This document shows positions 21,804 through 30,571 of a DNA stretch of 64,000 nt, one piece after another (the stretch's first letter is position 1; the number at the start of each line of letters is the position of its first letter). A program made the translations under genes and the position numbers. The notes under the pieces were generated by a model, which saw only the letters and a list, made by a program, of their open reading frames with translations, was not told the origin of the DNA and ran no database searches. Source of the DNA: Streptomyces albidus (ex Kaewkla and Franco 2022) (GTDB taxonomy: Bacteria; Actinomycetota; Actinomycetes; Streptomycetales; Streptomycetaceae); assembly GCF_013870515.1 (NCBI RefSeq), contig NZ_JACBXA010000005.1:1-64000 (forward strand), given 5' to 3'.

Positions 21804-23744
21804 TCAGGCGAGGACCTTCTCCGGGCGGTGGTCGGGCTCCAGCAGCGAGGCGACCATGTCGCTCAGGGCCGACAGCCCGTCCGGGCTCAGGACGGATTCG
21901 GCGTGGAACTGCACGGAACGGAAGGTGGGTCCGCGCAGCCCGTGCACCTGCCCGGTGAGGGGGTCCCGGCTGACCTCGACGGGCTTCGTAAGGCCCTCGC
22001 AGGCGATCTCGTCCGACTCGGCCCGGAGCGCGAAGCTGTTGTAGAAGCCCATGCGCACCTGACGTCCGAAGAAGTCGATCTGCTTCTGCACTCCCTGGTT
22101 CGGCTGCTCCCGGCGGACCACCTCGAAGCCCAGGACGGTGCCCAGGACCTGATGGGACAGGCACACAGCCAGGAAAGGGGCACCGGTGTCGAGCAACTGC
22201 CGCAGCGTGGAGCGCAATTGAGCGATCTTCGGGTCGTCCTCACGCCGCGGATCACCGGGGCCGGGGCCCATGACGACCAGGTCGTAGGCGTCCGTCCGGT
22301 ACGGCTCGTCGTACCGGCACACCTCGGCCTCCAGGCCGAGCGCCCCCAACTGGTGCGCGAGCATCGATGTGAACGTGTCCTCGGCGTCGACGATGAGGAC
22401 ACGGCGGCCCGCCAGCCCCGGGACGACGGGGACCGCAGGAGTGTCGCCGGAGTCGTCCAGCCAGAACGCCGCGAGGTCCCTGTTGCGTGCCTCCAGCGCC
22501 TGCCGTACCTCGGGGAGCGCAGCGAGACCCGGTGCGGCCGAGCAACCGGCCGCAGCGTCGAGGGGGTCGAGTGCGCGGAGCATGCTGCGCGCCTTCGCGT
22601 GCGTTTCGGCGACCTCCGACTGCGGATCGGAGTCGCGGACGAGTGTCGCCCCCACGGCGACGGACAGCCGTCCGGCGCTGATCTCCGAGGTGCGCAGCAG
22701 GATCGCCGAATCGAGCGAACGTCCACCGCTGATGTCCCGGCTGATCAGCGCCGCGACGCCGCTGTAGTAGCCCCGCCCCTGGGGTTCGTAGTCGCGGATC
22801 ACCCGGCAGGCGCTCTCCAGCGGACTGCCCGTCACGGTCGGAGCGAACATCGTCTCGCGGAGGATCTCCCGGACGTCCCGTGTGCTACGGCCCTTGAGGA
22901 GGTATTCGGTATGGGCCAGCGTGGCCATCTCCTTGAGGAACGGCCCGACCGCCCTGCCGCCGCCTTCGGTGATGCTGCCCATCATCTTCAGTTCCTCGTC
23001 GAGGACCATGCACAGCTCGCCGGTCTCCTTGGGGTCGGCGAGGAAGTCCATGACCTGAGAGGAGCGGGGGCCCTCCGGCGGATAGCGGAAGGTGCCGCTG
23101 ATGGGGTTCATCACCACGGTGCCGTCGAAGAGGCTGACGTGGCGTTCGGGGGTGGCGCCGACGAAGGTTCGGTCGCCGGTGTGCACCACGAACGTCCAGT
23201 ACGCGCCGCTCTCGCCGGTCAGCAGACGTCGGAACAGGCTCAGCGCGGTGCGCACCGAGCAGCCGGCCACATCGGCGACGAACGATCTCTTGATCACGAA
23301 GTTGGCGCCCAGCCCCAGGCCTATCTCCTGGTCCAGGACTTTTCCGACGATCGACGCGTACTCCTCGTCGTCGATGTCGAAGCGCGCGTTCGTCAACGTG
23401 ACCGGTTCGTCGGGGAGGTGTTCCAGCACCTCCCCGACCGGGCAGCGGGCCTGCTCGCGCACGGTGAGCGCCAGCAACGGCGCCTTGTCGTCGTGGCAGG
23501 CGAAGCCGCGTTCGGTGATCTGGCGGAAGGGCACCATGGCCAGCACCTCGTGGCCCGCCGCTCCGGCCGTTCCCGCCTCGGACAGCGGAAGGTCGGCCAG
23601 CCGGGCCACTTCGGTCACGTCGCCGGTCAGAATCTCGACCTGCTGGCCGACCGCGTCGGGACGGTGAAGTACGGCGAAGGGGGGTGACCCCGGACCCAGC
23701 AGGCGGTTCAGCAGCTGTAAGTGGTGTGCCGTATCGAGTGCCAT
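21804..23744 (-). CDS. 2-amino-2-deoxyisochorismate synthase, PhzE-like
   Basis: A 646-residue fusion of a chorismate-binding aminase domain (roughly 1-420) and a class I glutamine amidotransferase domain (roughly 440-640). The aminase part shows GATPERHVSL, NPISGTFR, VTGSPLESA and GRGYYSGVAAL; the amidotransferase has the nucleophile in FLAVCLSHQ and the catalytic His/Glu in SVQFHAES. PhzE-type enzymes convert chorismate and glutamine to ADIC without releasing pyruvate, and the adjacent isochorismatase makes that activity more likely than anthranilate synthesis. Leucine codon 9 is TTA (23718-23720). Confidence 0.87.
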   Translation of the reverse strand: MALDTAHHLQLLNRLLGPGSPPFAVLHRPDAVGQQVEILTGDVTEVARLADLPLSEAGTAGAAGHEVLAMVPFRQITERGFACHDDKAPLLALTVREQARCPVGEVLEHLPDEPVTLTNARFDIDDEEYASIVGKVLDQEIGLGLGANFVIKRSFVADVAGCSVRTALSLFRRLLTGESGAYWTFVVHTGDRTFVGATPERHVSLFDGTVVMNPISGTFRYPPEGPRSSQVMDFLADPKETGELCMVLDEELKMMGSITEGGGRAVGPFLKEMATLAHTEYLLKGRSTRDVREILRETMFAPTVTGSPLESACRVIRDYEPQGRGYYSGVAALISRDISGGRSLDSAILLRTSEISAGRLSVAVGATLVRDSDPQSEVAETHAKARSMLRALDPLDAAAGCSAAPGLAALPEVRQALEARNRDLAAFWLDDSGDTPAVPVVPGLAGRRVLIVDAEDTFTSMLAHQLGALGLEAEVCRYDEPYRTDAYDLVVMGPGPGDPRREDDPKIAQLRSTLRQLLDTGAPFLAVCLSHQVLGTVLGFEVVRREQPNQGVQKQIDFFGRQVRMGFYNSFALRAESDEIACEGLTKPVEVSRDPLTGQVHGLRGPTFRSVQFHAESVLSPDGLSALSDMVASLLEPDHRPEKVLA

Positions 23745-23820
23745 GGGCTCCCCTTCGGTGGGTGTGCCGGATGCGGGTCGACGACCGCGCCGCCGGTCGG
23801 GCCGCGCGGTGGACGGGAGG

Positions 23821-24483
23821 TCAGCCGACGGGGGCCGCCGATTCCTGCCGGGTGAGGTCGGCGAGCACCGGCTCGGTGCCGCGCACGACGCTGCACCTGG
23901 TGGCTGCGTACTCCAGTGCCATCCGGTGGTGCTCAGCCGAGAAGTCGGCCACGGCGTCGGCGACGAGGAACGTCTCGATGTCGTGGGCGAAGGCGTCCAC
24001 GGCCGTCATGAGCACACCTACATGCGCGTAGACCCCGCACAGGATCAGCTGGTCGCGGCCGAGCGCGCGCAGATGGTCGAGCAACCCGTTGCGATGGAAG
24101 GCGCTGTAGCGCCACTTGGTGAACACCACGCTGTTCGCGTCGGGAGCGATCTCGTCGACGATGCCGCGGTGCTCGGGCGACGTGTTCATTCCCGGACCCC
24201 AGAAGTCCCGGAGCAGACCGCGCTGTTCGCCGGTCATCTCTCCGGGCTGCGCGGTGTAGGTGATCGGTATCCGCAGCCGGCGACAGGTGTGCACCAGCGC
24301 CCGGGTGTGGGCGAGCAGTGAGCTGCCGGGCTCCTGGTGCGCGGGGAACGGCTGTACGAAGTAGCGCTGCATGTCGTGTACGAGCAGTGCCGCGCGGTCC
24401 GGGTCCGGCGTCCAGGCGGCGGTGTTCGCGGGCAGGTCGGTCGGACCGGGCATCGCGTACGGAGCAATCTCGGGGATGGCCAA
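23821..24483 (-). CDS. Isochorismatase, PhzD-like
   Basis: A 220-residue alpha/beta hydrolase-like isochorismatase expected to remove pyruvate from ADIC as an enol ether, giving 2,3-dihydro-3-hydroxyanthranilate (DHHA). The N-terminus IPEIAPYAMP and catalytic LLVHDMQRYFVQPF match PhzD. The catalytic Lys sits in VFTKWRYSAF, and GVYAHVGV takes the usual place near the active site. I chose the TTG at 24483, with AGGAG upstream, because it matches the start of PhzD. Confidence 0.86.
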   Translation of the reverse strand: MAIPEIAPYAMPGPTDLPANTAAWTPDPDRAALLVHDMQRYFVQPFPAHQEPGSSLLAHTRALVHTCRRLRIPITYTAQPGEMTGEQRGLLRDFWGPGMNTSPEHRGIVDEIAPDANSVVFTKWRYSAFHRNGLLDHLRALGRDQLILCGVYAHVGVLMTAVDAFAHDIETFLVADAVADFSAEHHRMALEYAATRCSVVRGTEPVLADLTRQESAAPVG

Positions 24484-24587
24484 CGCTCTGGTTCTCCTCG
24501 TCACGGGTGGGGGCCTGCCTGATCGTGGGTGTGGACCGGGCAGGCCCCGTGGGTGGTTGGTGGTTGGTCGTGGTGGTGGGGGAGGGC

Positions 24588-25373
24588 CTAGCAGCCGAGG
24601 GCTGCTCCGCCGTCGACGCACATCTCGTGCATGGTGATGTGGGACGCCTTGTCGGAGAGCAGGAACTCCACCGCGTCGGCGATGTTCTGGGGCTGCGCCA
24701 GACGGCCGAGCGGAATGCCGACCCGGTACGCCTCCGGGTCGCCCTGCAGAGTTCCCGAGGGTCCGCTGCCGTCCTTCCACAGGGAACGCAGCATCGCCGT
24801 GTCGGTCGACCCCGGCGCCACCACGTTGCAGCGCACGCCCCGTCCTGCGAGTTCGAGACCCAGGGTCTTCGTGAATGCTCCGGCGGCGGCCTTCGAAGCG
24901 CCGTAGGCGGACATGTGCATCCTCGGCACCTGGCCGGCGTTGGAGGTCACCGTGACGATCGAGCCGCGCCCGCGGTCGACCATCCGCCGGGCCACCGCGG
25001 TGGAGACGCGGAAGACCCCGCCCACGTTCACGGTGAAGGTCTGCTCCCAGTCCTCCTCCGAGAGGGAGAGCGCCTCCGTGGCCCGCAGTACGCCGGCGCA
25101 GTTGACCAGGAAGGACAGCGGGCCGAGAGTCCGCTCCGCGTCGTCGACGACGGCCTCGACGGCGGCGGAGTCGCCCAGGTCCGCCACGAATCCGGTGACC
25201 GAGCCGTGCTCACTCGTCGCACCGTGCTCCAGGTCGTGGAGGCCCTGCTTGCTGACGTCCACGGCGGCGACGTCGGCCCCCGCTTCGGAGAGCCTGCGGG
25301 TGACGGCCGCGCCGATACCGCCGGCGGCTCCCGTCACGAGTGCCACTGCGCCGGAGAATGCGTTGCTGCCCAT
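24588..25373 (-). CDS. SDR dehydrogenase, EntA/DHHA-dehydrogenase type
   Basis: A 261-residue short-chain dehydrogenase: ALVTGAAGGIGAAV for NAD binding, NCAGV, and the catalytic Tyr/Lys in VPRMHMSAYGASKAA. The last segment is characteristic of 2,3-dihydro-2,3-dihydroxybenzoate dehydrogenases (EntA/DhbA). Between a PhzD-like and a DAHP synthase gene, the likely reaction is NAD-dependent oxidation of DHHA to 3-hydroxyanthranilate. I chose the ATG at 25373, with GGGAG about 10 nt upstream; an ATG at 25394 is possible. Confidence 0.83.
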   Translation of the reverse strand: MGSNAFSGAVALVTGAAGGIGAAVTRRLSEAGADVAAVDVSKQGLHDLEHGATSEHGSVTGFVADLGDSAAVEAVVDDAERTLGPLSFLVNCAGVLRATEALSLSEEDWEQTFTVNVGGVFRVSTAVARRMVDRGRGSIVTVTSNAGQVPRMHMSAYGASKAAAGAFTKTLGLELAGRGVRCNVVAPGSTDTAMLRSLWKDGSGPSGTLQGDPEAYRVGIPLGRLAQPQNIADAVEFLLSDKASHITMHEMCVDGGAALGC

Positions 25374-25498
25374 CTTCTTCGGACTCCCTGCCATCGGTTC
25401 GGCGGTGTAGGTGATCTGGCCACGTCCGGGCGTGCCGGAGCGCGGCAAGGGGGCCGGACGGGAAACGGGGTGTCAGCCTGAGCGGATCTGTGACGGGC

Positions 25499-26725
25499 TC
25501 AGGCCCGCCAGGTCGAGACGACTTCTCGCGCCTGCTGAGGGTTGAGACGGGGATCGCAGAGCGAGGTGCGGACCGAACCGGGGGCGTCTCCCCGCTCGGT
25601 CATGCACTCGGTCACCGCGTTGGGGGTGGCTTCCAGATGGACTCCGCCAGGTACTCCGTGCTCGGCCAGGACCGCGTCCTGGAAGGCCTCGAGTTCCCTG
25701 ACGATGTCGGTGACAGCCCTGGTCTTGAGTCCCAGCGCGTCCTGGAAGGTGTTTCCGTGCATCGGGTCGCAGAGCCAGATGACCGGGTGTCCGGCTTCCC
25801 GTACGGCCTTCACCAGCGGTGGAAGAATCCGGTGCGCGTGGTCCACTCCCATGCGGGAGATGAGGACGAGCCGGCCAGGGGTGCGGCCCGGGTCGAGCAA
25901 CGCGCACAGTTCCAGCAGCGCTTCGGCGGTCATGCCGGGCCCCACCTTGCAGGCAACCGGGTTGACGACCGAGGCGAGCAGTCGCACGTGGGCGCCGTCG
26001 GCTTCGCGGGTCCGTTCCCCGACCCACGGCAGATGCGTCGAGGTCAGCAGCAGCTCGCCGCTTTCCAGCTTTCGCAGCAGCGGGAGCTCGTAGTCCATGA
26101 CCAGCGCCTCGTGGCTGGTCCACAGCGCGTCCGCACCGCCGCCTGAGGCCTCACGGCCGAGGGCCTTGAGGTGGTTGATGACTGCGGCGGACAGTTCGTA
26201 TCCGGCCGAGAGCCGCCGCAAATCAGGAGCGCGGTCGGTGGCGGTCGTGGCCGGGCCGTTGATGAGATGGCCGCGATAGGCGGGAAGCTCCCGGCCGTCG
26301 ACGAGTTCTGTCGGTTTCGAGCGCGGCTTGGCGAATTGCCCGGCGATACGGCCGATCCGCAGGACCGGAAGGTCCGCCGCGGATTCCATCGCACGACTGA
26401 GCGCGTCGAGCAGCTCGACCTTGGCGCGCACGCCGTCGGCGGTGCACTCGGCCGGGTCCTCGGCGCAGTCGCCTGCCTGCAGGACCCGCATCCGTCCCGC
26501 TACGACCTCGGCGAGCAGGGTGCGGAGCCTGGTCACGTCACGGAGCCCGACGAGCCCCGGCCGTGCGGCCAGCTGCTCCCGGGCCTCTTCCGCCAGCCAT
26601 GGATTGCTCCATGTCGGCTGCTGGCCGGCCGGTCTCCCGGTCAGGGGACGTAAATCCTCGGGACGTAAAGGTCTGAGTGTCTCCTCGGTTTTCCCGTCGT
26701 CCGCATAGGTGAGAACTCTCCCCAC
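25499..26725 (-). CDS. Class II 3-deoxy-D-arabino-heptulosonate 7-phosphate synthase, PhzC-like
   Basis: A 408-residue plant/actinobacterial-type DAHP synthase that joins phosphoenolpyruvate and erythrose 4-phosphate and feeds the shikimate pathway. Visible are LQAGDCAED, RIGRIAGQFAKPRS, DALWTSHEAL, KVGPGM, ISRMGVDHAH and LCDPMHGNT. A dedicated copy in a cluster raises chorismate supply. It is the first gene of the minus-strand 3-hydroxyanthranilate operon. Start is GTG at 26725 with AGGGGG upstream. Codons 20 and 25 are both TTA (26666-26668 and 26651-26653), so translation should depend on the bldA tRNA. Confidence 0.9.
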   Translation of the reverse strand: MGRVLTYADDGKTEETLRPLRPEDLRPLTGRPAGQQPTWSNPWLAEEAREQLAARPGLVGLRDVTRLRTLLAEVVAGRMRVLQAGDCAEDPAECTADGVRAKVELLDALSRAMESAADLPVLRIGRIAGQFAKPRSKPTELVDGRELPAYRGHLINGPATTATDRAPDLRRLSAGYELSAAVINHLKALGREASGGGADALWTSHEALVMDYELPLLRKLESGELLLTSTHLPWVGERTREADGAHVRLLASVVNPVACKVGPGMTAEALLELCALLDPGRTPGRLVLISRMGVDHAHRILPPLVKAVREAGHPVIWLCDPMHGNTFQDALGLKTRAVTDIVRELEAFQDAVLAEHGVPGGVHLEATPNAVTECMTERGDAPGSVRTSLCDPRLNPQQAREVVSTWRA

Positions 26726-27415
26726 CAGGCCCCCTAGTTTTTAGATGACAGGAAATTGCCCCGCCACGCATCGGTAAAGCGCACACAAAGAAAGCAGGTG
26801 TTTGCATGTGTTACCACTGAAAATGATGCGGGTGTGGACTGTCAGATTCCACGGAACGGCAGTCAGACGCCATTCGCCGCTTGCAAGCGCCCTGCAATCT
26901 AAGACCGCCCCCTCAGATGCGTCAAGGGATGTGTTCTTCGTCGCACCGCCCGGCTCGAAGTCGGGCAAAGAGGGGCATTGTCCAGACGGACAGGCCTCTC
27001 CGATCAGGGCCTATCACGGAGAGTCAACCCAGGGCGTCTAGAATACCGCCTTTCATGCGCCATGGATCGTATGTCTGTATTGTGCTCATCTGCCACGTTC
27101 TCAGGCCTGGGAAATAGTGCTGGACAAAGCTCTGCCTAGGTGTATTAGGGTGGGTCCTGCCTAGAAGGATTAGGTTGCAGCACTATATGCTGCGGCTCGC
27201 TCTCACGCGGCTGACCCGTCTGACCCCGGCATTCAGCTGGGCGGGGGGTTTGGCGCAGCGGCGGGTGCCAAGAACGGGGGATCACGGGGAACGGTGCTGC
27301 GGCGGACCGGGCGACTCTGGTCGTGGCCGGTGCCGTCCACCTTGTCTTCTCCAGCCGTCGGCCGCGGTCGGCCGACGTGTCTCGACGCCATCCACAGTTG
27401 CTTCCAGGGGGACGC
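26726..27415. promoter_or_regulatory. 690-nt divergent intergenic region, relatively AT-rich
   Basis: This gap separates the minus-strand DAHP synthase operon from the plus-strand glycosyltransferase operon. It is clearly less GC-rich than its surroundings between about 26740 and 27180. It contains TGTCC-AGAC-GGACA (26979-26992), a CTCTCCG/CGGAGAG inverted repeat (26996-27023), and two CCTA-N7-TAGG dyads (27135-27174). Short open frames in it lack ribosome sites. It most likely holds two divergent promoters and their control sites. Confidence 0.6.
27135..27174. promoter_or_regulatory. Two CCTA-N7-TAGG operator-like dyads upstream of the glycosyltransferase operon
   Basis: CCTAGGTGTATTAGG (27135-27149) and CCTAGAAGGATTAGG (27160-27174) share both half-sites and lie 25 bp centre to centre. 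The complement of the first, CCTAATACACCTAGG, matches a site in front of the TetR gene (48800-48814) at 14 of 15 positions. This is the pattern expected for shared TetR-family operators. Confidence 0.65.
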
Positions 27416-28540
27416 ATGCGCCTGCTCTTCGTCACAGGGGGCAGTCCGGCGACGGTGTTTCCGCTCACGCCGCTGGCAACGGCCGCGCGCAACGCAGGTC
27501 ACGAGGTGATCGTCGCCTCCAACGAGGAGACGATGGAGGCCGTCACAGGAGCGGGGCTCCCCGGCACGGTCGTCTCCCGCGTCCCGATCCGGCAGCACAT
27601 CACGTGCGACCGGGCCGGTCAGGTGCTGCCCGTGCCGTCCGATCCGCAGGAACACATGCGTTACATCGGTCACGGCTTCGGCCGCATGGCCGCGGACTAC
27701 CTCGAGCCGCTCACCGATCTCGCCCGCGCCTGGCGCCCCGACGTGGTGGTGTGCGGGATGCTCACCTTCGCCGGCCCGCTGGTGGCCGCCCGGCTGGGCG
27801 TGCCGTGCGTCCGTCACTCATGGGACTCGGGCGAGCCGCCCGTCGTCGACGTCACCGCTGCCGAGGAACTCGCTCCCGAGCTGGAGCGGCTGGGCCTGGC
27901 CGGGATCCCCGACCCCGACCTGTGGATCGACATCTGCCCGCCGAGCGTGCGACCGCCCGACGCGGCGGACGCGCAGCCCATGCGCTACGTGCCGAGCAAC
28001 CTTCAGCGGCCGGTCGAACCCTGGATGCTGGGCACTCCCGGCACCCGGCGGGTCTGCGTCACCGCGGGGACCAAGGTTGCCCCCGGCTACTTCTACGACT
28101 ATCTGGTCGAGCTGGCCGAGAAGGCCAAGGAGCTCGATGCGGAACTGCTCGTCGCCGCCCCCGCAGAGGTCGCCGACGAGCTGACCGCCCGGCTCGGCGT
28201 GAAGGCCGGATGGCTCCCTCTGGACGTGGTCGCGCGCAACTGCGACCTGTTGATCCATCACGCCGGCGGCGGCACGGCCCTCACCGGGATGGCCTGCGCC
28301 GTCCCTCAGCTCCTGATCCCCAACATGCCGAAGCTGGTCCCGCCCTCCCGGCGTCTCGTCGACTACGGCGCGGCCCGGATACTCGAGGCGGGTGAGGACA
28401 CGCCGGAGGCCATCGCCGAAGCGGCGCGCGATCTGCTCACCGACGGCTCCTACCGGGAGCGGGCAAGGGACCTGGCCCGGGAGATGGCCGCGATGCCGTC
28501 CCCGCCCGAGGTGCTCGGTGTCGTCGAGAAGCTGCCCTGA
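27416..28540 (+). CDS. Glycosyltransferase, GT1 family (antibiotic-type)
   Basis: A 374-residue GT-B fold enzyme. It starts MRLLFVTGGSPATVFPLTPL and carries VVCGMLTFAGPLVAARLGVPC in the acceptor half and the nucleotide-sugar motif LLIHHAGGGTALTGMACAVP in the donor half, as in dTDP-deoxysugar transferases for polyketide and aromatic antibiotics (UrdGT2 type). The acceptor and whether the bond is C- or O-linked cannot be told from sequence. I chose the ATG at 27416, with AGGGGGA 4 nt upstream; a start at 27323 would add 31 unlikely residues. It heads an operon with the two dTDP-sugar genes. Confidence 0.85.
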   Translation: MRLLFVTGGSPATVFPLTPLATAARNAGHEVIVASNEETMEAVTGAGLPGTVVSRVPIRQHITCDRAGQVLPVPSDPQEHMRYIGHGFGRMAADYLEPLTDLARAWRPDVVVCGMLTFAGPLVAARLGVPCVRHSWDSGEPPVVDVTAAEELAPELERLGLAGIPDPDLWIDICPPSVRPPDAADAQPMRYVPSNLQRPVEPWMLGTPGTRRVCVTAGTKVAPGYFYDYLVELAEKAKELDAELLVAAPAEVADELTARLGVKAGWLPLDVVARNCDLLIHHAGGGTALTGMACAVPQLLIPNMPKLVPPSRRLVDYGAARILEAGEDTPEAIAEAARDLLTDGSYRERARDLAREMAAMPSPPEVLGVVEKLP

Positions 28541-28601
28541 GACGCCGGCCCACCGTCCCGCTCCCCATCCGTCTTGCGCCCCGAAATGAGGATGTCCTCC
28601 C

Positions 28602-29606
28602 ATGCATGTACTCGTCACCGGTGGAGCGGGGTTCATCGGTTCCCACTACGTGCGGAAGTTGTTACGGGACTTCGGGCCCGACGAACTGTCCGCGCTCACT
28701 GTCGTGGACAAGCTCACCTACGCCGGTCGCAGGGAGAACCTGGCTGACGTCGAGCACGACGCCAGATTCCTCTTCCACCGCGTTGACATCAACGACACCC
28801 GGATGCTCGACGACATCTTCCCGGGTGTGGACACAGTCGTTCACTTCGCGGCCGAGTCCCACGTCGACCGCTCCCTGGAGGACGCCGGCGCGTTCGTACG
28901 CACCAACATCCTCGGGACGCAGGCCCTGCTGACGGCCGCCCTCCGGCACGGTGTGCAGAAGTTCGTGCACGTCTCGACGGACGAGGTGTACGGCTCCATC
29001 GACCGGGGTTCCTGGCCCGAGACGCATCCGCTCCAGCCGAATTCCCCGTACTCGGCGTCGAAGGCCTCCTCCGACCTGCTGGCCCTGGCCCACCACCGGA
29101 CGCACGGCCTCGACGTGAGCGTCACGCGCTGTTCGAACAACTACGGGCCGATGCAGTTCCCGGAGAAGATCATCCCGCTCTTCGTCACCAGGCTGCTCGA
29201 CGGCGAGAGCGTGCCGCTCTACGGCGACGGCGCCAACATCCGCGACTGGCTGCACGTCGAGGACCACTGCCAGGGCGTCGATCTGGTCCGCATGAAGGGC
29301 CGTGCCGGGGAGATCTACAACATCGGCGGCGGAACCGAGCTGACGAACCGCGAGCTGACCGGGATGCTCCTGGAGGCGTGCGGTGCCGACTGGTCGCGGG
29401 TGCGCCGAGTGCCCGACCGCAAGGGCCACGACCTGCGCTACTCCGTGGACTGGAGCAAGGCACGCGACGAGCTCGGGTACGCCCCCCGGCACAGCCTCGC
29501 CTTGGGGCTGGACTCCGTCGTGCAGTGGTATCGGGACAACCCGCAGTGGTGGAGGCCGCTCGTTCAGGGCACGGCCACCAGGCCGGGCGCTGCCGTCCTG
29601 CGCTGA
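28602..29606 (+). CDS. rmlB: dTDP-glucose 4,6-dehydratase
   Basis: A 334-residue extended SDR making dTDP-4-keto-6-deoxyglucose. NAD-binding MHVLVTGGAGFIGSHYVRKL, HFAAESHVDRSL, the catalytic STDEVYGSI (Thr-Asp-Glu triad with the downstream Tyr/Lys in SPYSASKAS) and RCSNNYGPMQFPEK are all present. It is the entry step for nearly all antibiotic deoxysugars. Codon 21 is TTA (28662-28664). It is placed between the glycosyltransferase and the thymidylyltransferase. Confidence 0.94.
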   Translation: MHVLVTGGAGFIGSHYVRKLLRDFGPDELSALTVVDKLTYAGRRENLADVEHDARFLFHRVDINDTRMLDDIFPGVDTVVHFAAESHVDRSLEDAGAFVRTNILGTQALLTAALRHGVQKFVHVSTDEVYGSIDRGSWPETHPLQPNSPYSASKASSDLLALAHHRTHGLDVSVTRCSNNYGPMQFPEKIIPLFVTRLLDGESVPLYGDGANIRDWLHVEDHCQGVDLVRMKGRAGEIYNIGGGTELTNRELTGMLLEACGADWSRVRRVPDRKGHDLRYSVDWSKARDELGYAPRHSLALGLDSVVQWYRDNPQWWRPLVQGTATRPGAAVLR

Positions 29607-29647
29607 CCGGACCCTCTCGACTCAGGCTCCTCGGAAAGGACGCACCC

Positions 29648-30517
29648 ATGCGTGGAATTCTTCTGGCCGGTGGCTCCGGCACCAGGCTGCGGCCGCTGAC
29701 CTCGGTCTGCTCCAAACAGCTGCTGCCCGTCTACGACAAACCCCTGTTCTACTACCCGCTGTCCGTCCTGATGCTCGCGGGCATGCGCGAGATCCTCATC
29801 ATCGGGGACGACAAGAACATCGACGGGTTCCGGGAGTTGCTGGGAGACGGCAGCCGGCTCGGCCTGGACCTGCGGTACGCGGTGCAGGAGGAGCCCCGCG
29901 GCATCGCCGAGGCGCTCATCATCGGCCGCGACTTCGCCGGCGACGAGGACGTGTGCCTGATCCTGGGCGACAACATCTGCTACGGGCAGGGCCTGCCGGC
30001 CACCCTCAGCCGGGCCGCCGCGAACGTCGACGGCTGCACGGTCTTCGGATACCCCGTCGCGGATCCCGAGCGCTACGGGGTCGCCACGGTGGCGGAGGAC
30101 GGCACGCTGCTCGGGATCGAGGAGAAGCCCTCCCACCCGAAGTCGAACATCGCGGTCATCGGGCTGTACATGTACAGCAACGACGCCCTGGCGTACGCGG
30201 AGAAGATCACCCCGTCCGACCGCGGCGAGCTGGAGATCACCGACGTCAACCGGCTGCTCCTCGCAGAGGGCAGGGGGAGTCTCGTGCAGCTGGGCCGGGG
30301 CACGGCGTGGCTCGACGCGGGCACTCAGGACAGCCTGCTGGAGGCGAGCCAGTACGTGCAGGTGCTGCAGAAGCGTCAGGGCCTCCAGATCGCCTGTCTC
30401 GAGGAGACCGCGTTCAACATGGGCTACATCGGCAAGGAGCAGCTGGCCGGCCTCGCCCAGGAGTTGTCCACGGGCTCCGCGTACGACAGATACGTCAGAT
30501 CACTGGTTCCGGCGTGA
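29648..30517 (+). CDS. rmlA: Glucose-1-phosphate thymidylyltransferase
   Basis: A 289-residue nucleotidyltransferase that makes dTDP-glucose from dTTP and glucose 1-phosphate. It begins MRGILLAGGSGTRLRPLT, the phosphate-binding signature, and contains SKQLLPVYDKPLFYYPLS, LILGDNICYG and GTAWLDAGTQDSLLEAS. Start ATG at 29648 has AAAGGA upstream; the longer frame from 29378 overlaps rmlB. The remaining deoxysugar genes are not within this window. Confidence 0.95.
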   Translation: MRGILLAGGSGTRLRPLTSVCSKQLLPVYDKPLFYYPLSVLMLAGMREILIIGDDKNIDGFRELLGDGSRLGLDLRYAVQEEPRGIAEALIIGRDFAGDEDVCLILGDNICYGQGLPATLSRAAANVDGCTVFGYPVADPERYGVATVAEDGTLLGIEEKPSHPKSNIAVIGLYMYSNDALAYAEKITPSDRGELEITDVNRLLLAEGRGSLVQLGRGTAWLDAGTQDSLLEASQYVQVLQKRQGLQIACLEETAFNMGYIGKEQLAGLAQELSTGSAYDRYVRSLVPA

Positions 30518-30571
30518 CGCCCGTGGTCCGCCGTCCGAACGCACGCCTCCGAGAACGGGAGAAGAGTTCCG

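Noticed and set aside
21804-23744. Reading the PhzE-like gene as anthranilate synthase of tryptophan biosynthesis
   Set aside because: No trp genes are nearby, and an isochorismatase plus a DHHA-type dehydrogenase follow the PhzE logic.
20461-26725. A phenazine cluster
   Set aside because: PhzF, PhzA/B and PhzG homologues are absent; only the first steps shared with 3-hydroxyanthranilate pathways are present.
26802-27117. Two short plus-strand frames (79 and 78 codons) in the DAHP synthase-glycosyltransferase gap
   Set aside because: No ribosome site, no recognisable motif, and composition unlike Streptomyces coding DNA; the region looks regulatory.
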